29,771 nucleotides of DNA from Tritrichomonas foetus (lineage: Eukaryota > Parabasalia > Tritrichomonadida > Tritrichomonadidae). Made by a program: the position numbers and the translations under genes. Each line of letters starts with the position of its first letter. Position 1 is the stretch's first letter. This document shows, piece by piece, positions 25,264-29,771 of the stretch. The notes beneath the pieces were generated by a model. It saw only the letters and a list, made by a program, of their open reading frames with translations, searched no databases and was not told the origin of the DNA. The DNA lies in contig MLAK01000639.1 of the NCBI GenBank assembly GCA_001839685.1, positions 56,780 through 86,550 of the forward strand, given 5' to 3'.

Positions 25264-27850
25264 ATGTCGTTCAATTCATATAACCATCCCTTAGTTCAAG
25301 ATTCACAAAATACAAACAATAGAAGTTATTATTATTCCTTCTATCCTTCTCCTAATTTTCTGAAGTATTTTCAAGCGCAATATAATATGTTTAAGAACAA
25401 TGAGTACAATGATCTTTTAGGCAATCTTGATACAAATTTAACTAACAGTTTTTGATGAAGTTAATCAAAAATTTTTGAATTTTTTGAAGGGGTGATCTCA
25501 TGAATTTATTGATGCATCTTTTCCTTATGATTCAGACTTTCTTGCCAAACTATTTTCTATTAACATTGACTATTTATTGACTGCACAAGAATCAGGTATT
25601 CAAGAGTCAACAGTTGTTGAAGAATATGATGAAATTAATCTTAGTCAATACGAGGTTAAATCAGATATTCATCATATTGTTTCAAAAAAAGAAGATACTA
25701 TACCAGCAGATGTAGAAGCTGAATTTCAAAACCCAAACATTGTTAGTCAATATATTCTGGTTTTAAAAGATTGGACAATGGTGATTCCTATTCAATCTAG
25801 TTTTCGCCGAGAAAATTTTTGAGTAAGTTTGATGTTACTTTTGAAATTAATCGATATGAAAATTTTATTTATGATGAATCAGAGTCATTATTTCGAGTAT
25901 GCAAAGCTTTTAATCAATTAAGTAAGAATCAATATAATTATCCATTTATATCATGTGAAAGAATTTGCCCAATCAAAAATACTTTTTCCAACACTTTTCA
26001 AAACAAAGATCAAGTTATTAATCTTGAGAATATAGATGTTATTAAAGATTTATTCATTTGTAATGATCGTTGTCCAGTTCTCGAACTGCAAAATTATAAT
26101 CAACAGAAACAACTACCCAATTCAAAACAACTCATTAAATTACTAATTACAACAGCAGACAGTTTGCCGCTTTATATTCAAAAAAAAAAAAAAAAAAAAA
26201 AAGACAATTTGATGGATTTGAAGCTTTCCAAAATTTGTTTGAAACAAATCATGTTATCTTTTTTGGAATGGATTTGCAATAGATATTCTTCAAGTTCTGT
26301 TTGATACACAATATGATTTTATTTCTCTTTTAAATGAATATTCCAACATTGATGAATCTTTGAAAGATGATGATGGCAATAATATATTTAAGGATATATT
26401 GAAACATTTTTTAGACACAATATCTCAAATCATGAATAAACAAATTTCTTCTGTTCCAACCATTAGATCAATCCAAAATTTCGATCAAGACTTATTTCAA
26501 CATAAATTCGATTCACTTTCTTTTCAATATCAACGTATAATAAATGAAATGATTATTTTTATGTTTATTTTCATATTCCCTTCAAAATATTATACTCTCT
26601 CAGCAAATCAGAAAATATATGAATCAATTTGTATCAACACCTATTTTTTAGAAAATTTTTATCCTCCATTCTCTTTCACTTTAGGATTCAGTTATGATCA
26701 GGGTAATCATAAAAATAAACTTCAATCATTTCTTATGCTCACAGCAAAAGAAAACAGAAATTTATCATTTCGTTTAGCTCCTGATTACTGTAAACCTAAT
26801 TCTTTTTGTGATAACATTATTAAGATTGGTGGACCATCTATGTTTGCTGTGCGAATTTTATCATGGTATCTCACTTTTTTTCAAAATCTTAACAAATTAT
26901 ATTCTCTCTCGATCCATAAGTGAATCAGATATGCGAAAATGGCTTCATTTAACATGATCCCCAGGAATTGGAAAATCCACATTTCTTTATTATCTTGTCC
27001 TTAGATAGATTCGACATGGAGAATTTACTGGAACCTATGGAATTAGATTGATGTTTCGTGAAGAAGCAAAGATTGAGAGCATTTTTATAATAAATCTTGG
27101 TGAATGCATTTTAGTTACAGATGCTACATTCGTTTCAGATTCAGCTGAAAATACTATACACAGTCAAGCGAATTACATCTTATTAAAGATGGATGCGCCA
27201 CATTAATAAATAATTCAGTCATATATCAATTTAAAAAGTTCAAAGTAGAAGTTATTAAAGAGCCTAATTTCATTAAGACAATTATTCATAAACCAAAAAG
27301 TAAAATTAAATATTACATATTTCTCGTTCTCGATGGAAATAAAAATATTGATGTTGGTGATTTCCATGGAAAAGTCCTTGTTTGCACTTCATATAGCACT
27401 TTTCGAATGCGCAATAAACTTTACATAATTCATGTTGCACCACTATGCACCATTTATGAACTCATGAACATCATTTTATTATGTGAAGGAAGAAACAAAA
27501 TGCGAATATTGGAAAATGCTTCAACAATAATTCGATATATAAACCTGAATATTCAAGATACTTTACAAATAGCCAATTCTTATTACTCTATGTCTCTTTA
27601 TAAATATTTAGTGAATTTGATACAGGCACAACTAACTTCAAGGCTGCTCTATACTGATTCTTCTGACAATTGGAATTATTCTATTTTTATTTGTCCAAAA
27701 TTCATAACTCCTCCCTTCGACCCTCTATTTATAGGTCGATTACTACAATTTACTTCAGAAATTACTCGTGATATAGTACTTTCATTGATTAAAAATAATA
27801 AAATTGCCCAAACTCATCAACATTCAATAATGGAAGAATTTGAATGTTGA
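25264..27850 (+). pseudogene. Decayed Crinkler/RHS-type P-loop NTPase gene
   Basis: About 2.6 kb of coding-like sequence is split among reading frames. Open blocks lie at about 25264-25455, 25502-25822, 25819-26304, 26360-26923, 26958-27208 and 27173-27850, with the frame changing between most neighbours. The block at 26958 starts with a Walker A motif (SPGIGKST) preceded by an in-frame TGA, and a TAG follows 13 codons later. A hydrophobic beta strand ending in Asp (YYIFLVLDG, 27311-27337) serves as Walker B, and then a segment with VCTSYST matches the family's strand after Walker B. This order is that of the NTPase of Crinkler and retrotransposon-hot-spot (RHS) proteins, abundant in trichomonads. 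A run of 23 A at 26180-26202 may itself disturb the frame. At least three frame changes and two stops make a functional product unlikely. I did not reconstruct it. Confidence 0.65.
26180..26202. repeat. Homopolymer run of 23 A
   Basis: The run lies inside the decayed NTPase gene and encodes lysines in the locally open frame. Its length is probably uncertain in the assembly and prone to slippage in the cell, so frame relations across it should not be trusted. Confidence 0.9.
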
Positions 27851-28268
27851 TGACCAATTTTCATTATTTTGAAATCAAAATAACTTTAATTCAATGATAG
27901 ATCTTTCCTCATGGATCTAAAAAAAATGATTTACAACTATGATTGCATCTTTATTTACTGTTCTGATTCACAACAAAAAAATCGAGAATTTCCAATCTCA
28001 AATTTCTTCTCTTTTGGTTTTCATGGTTTCAATAATACTTAAAAAATATTCATGATTGTGTGGCTTTGGTGATAGAGTCGTATGATTTCTCCAAAACTTT
28101 CCCAATGCAATTCTAAAGCAATTTTTTAAAAAAGACGATCATTTTAAACGTACGACAGCACACATGCCTTGTAAATTGAGATATAAATTCAATTTGACAT
28201 TTATCACTCAAAAAGTAAAAATTATAACCATTAGATATTGTCACTTCACTATTCCCAAATAAGTGAAA
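27851..28268. other. Spacer between the decayed NTPase gene and the Tae4-like gene
   Basis: No ORF is seen. AAACGTACGA lies at 28146-28155. The last 30 nt hold TCACTTCACTATT (28242-28254), two overlapping matches to the parabasalid initiator TCA-Y-(T/A). The second puts A28249 about 20 nt before the ATG, a normal trichomonad leader. Confidence 0.45.
28242..28254 (+). promoter_or_regulatory. Double initiator of the Tae4-like gene
   Basis: TCACTT (28242) and TCACTA (28247) both fit the initiator consensus. Their position 20-25 nt upstream of ATG 28269 suggests the gene is transcribed by host machinery. Confidence 0.5.
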
Positions 28269-28715
28269 ATGGCAAGTCTTCCATCGATATCAAAAATGTG
28301 GAGTGATACAATCTTTGATCTTGCACCTGCCGCTGTTGCAAAAACACTTGGTGGCACCTTTGCTAAACCCGATTCGCCTGTCCATAATTTCTGTGCAGTC
28401 AGGCTTTCACATGCCTTAAGACATGCTGGTCATCAACTTAATGTTCCAGGAGGTGATTACAAAGATTCCAATGGAAATCCTTATATTATAAGGGTTGAAA
28501 CAATGATCCAATATCTCACCAAAAACTTTGGGGCTCCTGAGACGTTGGACAAAAGCAAAAAAGATTTTCTTAAAGGAAAATCAGGAATCATTATTTTCAA
28601 GATCCCTTTCAATGATGCAACTGGACATTGCTGCCTTATCAAAAATGGTGTTTTTAGAGTTGCAAGTGATAATTATGTTGGCGATGCAACATCGATCAAT
28701 TTTTGGAGTCTTTAA
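28269..28715 (+). CDS. Tae4-like peptidoglycan amidase (candidate domesticated T6SS effector)
   Basis: The product is 148 residues and resembles Tae4, a type VI secretion amidase effector with an NlpC/P60-like cysteine peptidase fold that cuts peptide stems of bacterial cell walls. Cys42 lies in HNFCAVRLSHAL, matching the family's F-N-T-C-A-I-R-(M/L)-S-x-A-L. His120 lies in GHCCLIKNG, matching GH(I/V)xLW(N/D)G. Between them come YIIRVETMIQYLTKNFG and KGKSGIIIF, and the protein ends INFWSL, like the family's YFWxL terminus. Length equals the bacterial family's. The frame is open from a GTG two codons earlier, but ATG 28269 is the eukaryotic start. No signal peptide, membrane segment, bacterial ribosome-binding site or adjacent immunity gene is seen. 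Horizontal gain from bacteria, as for the dae genes of other eukaryotes, is inferred. Secretion, activity and targets are unknown. Confidence 0.75.
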   Translation: MASLPSISKMWSDTIFDLAPAAVAKTLGGTFAKPDSPVHNFCAVRLSHALRHAGHQLNVPGGDYKDSNGNPYIIRVETMIQYLTKNFGAPETLDKSKKDFLKGKSGIIIFKIPFNDATGHCCLIKNGVFRVASDNYVGDATSINFWSL

Positions 28716-29331
28716 TAAAAAATTTCTTGGTAAATTTATTCTTCGATATTAATATCACCTATTGAGTTGAGTCTAAAATTCCAATTCTATGAGGTTATCA
28801 GAAAATTGAACGAAATGAGCTATTATATGCAGTGCAACAATAAATGCTATGTTTATGGAGCATACATAGATGCTGAGGGTTAACAGTTAATATTAACTTT
28901 TGATCAAAAGTATCAAAGATTGAAGATTCTTATATCATGCATAACTTTACAAACAGTTTCATTGGCACATCATAATATTATAATTTCCGAATTCACACAA
29001 TCATTTTTGGGCAAACTAAAATGACTATTCAAGATTCGTTGTAATGCGAAATTCTTTTTTGGTGAAATCTATTTATACAAATAACATGAGTTTTAGAAGT
29101 ATGAAATATGAATAATTATATGTGGATTTAAACATATTTTAGAAGACAGAGAATCATTTCCTTAAAAAAGAGTCTATAGGTGATTTTAGCAAATTGATGC
29201 AGAATTCTTGATACAGTGGTCAATATTCACACAAATTGACCTTTGATTAAATTAATGTCAAATAAAACGGTTGATGGTCAATGGTGGTTTGGTCATGACA
29301 AGAAAACGGTTAGAACGGCCTTTCTGCTCAG
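28716..29331. other. Long spacer before the ubiquitin fusion gene
   Basis: No gene is seen in the first 540 nt. The last 70 nt are dense in elements: AAAACGGTT at 29264-29272 and 29303-29311, AACGG at 29314-29318, and GGCCTTTC at 29317-29324, then CTCAG before the ATG. GGTCAATGG/GGTCATGA sequences also recur between them. Confidence 0.5.
29264..29330 (+). promoter_or_regulatory. Strong-looking promoter with three AACGG sites and CCTTT
   Basis: Three AACGG copies and a GGCCTTTC octamer lie within 70 nt of the ATG at 29332. T. vaginalis promoters use a Myb-bound M3-type element and a CCTTT (M5) element near the start site, so this arrangement fits a highly expressed ribosomal gene. The assignment to those named elements is inference. 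Confidence 0.5.
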
Positions 29332-29771
29332 ATGCAAATCTTTGTTAAGACTCTGACTGGGAAGCACATTACGCTTGAAGTCGAGCCAACAGATCGCATT
29401 GAGGACGTCAAGGCTAAGATCCAGGACAAGGAAGGAATTCCCCCTGATCAACAGCGTTTGATATTTGCAGGAAAACAATTAGAGGATGGAAACACCCTCC
29501 AAGACTACTCAATCCAAAAAGACTCGACTCTCCATCTTGTGCTTCGTCTCCGTGGTGGTAAAAAGAAGAAGAGGAAGAAGAAGGCCTTCACAACAAAGAA
29601 GAGGGTCCCACACACACGCAAGAAGGAGAAGCTAAAGCTNCTCAAANTNTTCAAGATNAANAAGGANGGATCAGTTGAACCACAACGCAAAGAATGCGAA
29701 AGCTGCCAAGGATGCTTCATGGCCAAACATAAGGATGGTCGTCAGTACTGCGGCTGCTGCCACGCCACTAT
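29332..29771 (+). CDS. Ubiquitin-ribosomal protein eS31 (S27a) fusion, 3' end cut by window
   Basis: Residues 1-76 are ubiquitin ending in RLRGG, followed at once by a Lys/Arg-rich stretch (KKKKRKKK) and the eS31 domain with Cys pairs of the small-subunit zinc finger ([13 protein letters not shown]). Hydrolases release ubiquitin and the ribosomal protein from the precursor. All seven lysines (6, 11, 27, 29, 33, 48, 63) and the Leu8-Ile44-Val70 patch are kept. Compared with human ubiquitin, I read His12, Thr20, Arg22, Asp25, Asn54, Gln57, Ser60 and Asp64 as substitutions; several of these are typical of parabasalids. Six undetermined bases (29640-29667) fall in the eS31 part. The gene runs off the right edge without a stop. 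Confidence 0.95.
   Translation, partial: MQIFVKTLTGKHITLEVEPTDRIEDVKAKIQDKEGIPPDQQRLIFAGKQLEDGNTLQDYSIQKDSTLHLVLRLRGGKKKKRKKKAFTTKKRVPHTRKKEKLKXLKXFKXXKXGSVEPQRKECESCQGCFMAKHKDGRQYCGCCHAT

Noticed and set aside
28528..28752. 74-codon frame overlapping the Tae4-like gene
   Set aside because: Out-of-frame shadow of the Tae4-like gene with no family resemblance.
1..29771. tRNA or rRNA genes, CRISPR arrays, Maverick or other intact transposons
   Set aside because: No tRNA T-loop and anticodon arrangement, rRNA core, regular spacer repeats, transposase or viral-type genes could be recognised.

Overview
The window looks like a nuclear contig from a parabasalid flagellate, most likely Tritrichomonas (T. 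foetus-like) or a close relative. The DNA is AT-rich, the genes are dense and all read as uninterrupted ORFs, and leaders appear to be only about 5-25 nt. Several starts carry a TCA initiator like that of Trichomonas vaginalis. Several genes also have AACG(G/A) elements, resembling Myb/M3 sites, just upstream. The gene content fits: a Tim17/22/23-family translocase (hydrogenosome import), flagellar and BBSome proteins, and large TPR, LRR and WD40 proteins. The species call is inference.

Layout. 722-1861 (+): a SLC35F6-like transporter of the drug/metabolite superfamily. 2199-9593: a block with a ciliary flavour, holding an EF-hand/WD40 protein (WDR49/WDY-like), a DRC8/EFCAB2-like protein with an acidic Pro/Glu/Gln tail, a short LZTFL1/BBS17-like protein on the minus strand, and two unrecognised coiled-coil proteins. 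9883-12717: an exportin-like karyopherin. 13077-13604 (-): a Tim17/22/23-family protein. 13939-16389: a kexin/furin-like membrane protein whose catalytic Asp and His and oxyanion Asn all appear replaced, and which lacks a prodomain; I call it a pseudoprotease. 16744-18987: a PH-like plus leucine-rich-repeat protein resembling CARMIL. Three minus-strand genes follow: a TBC1D20-like Rab GAP, a tail-anchored protein (perhaps TMEM214-like) and a TTC13/SRFR1-like TPR protein. 25264-27850: a broken P-loop NTPase gene of the Crinkler/RHS type, with frame changes and in-frame stops. 28269-28715: a short intact gene that looks like a bacterial type VI secretion amidase effector (Tae4), a candidate domesticated antibacterial peptidoglycan hydrolase. 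The window ends inside a ubiquitin-ribosomal protein eS31 (S27a) fusion gene containing undetermined bases.

Most genes are housekeeping and unrelated in pathway. The most unusual items are the Tae4-like gene beside a decayed Crinkler/RHS copy, the kexin-like pseudoprotease, and the recurrent, often paired AACG elements at short distances from start codons. All homology calls come from reading motifs by eye; no search was run.
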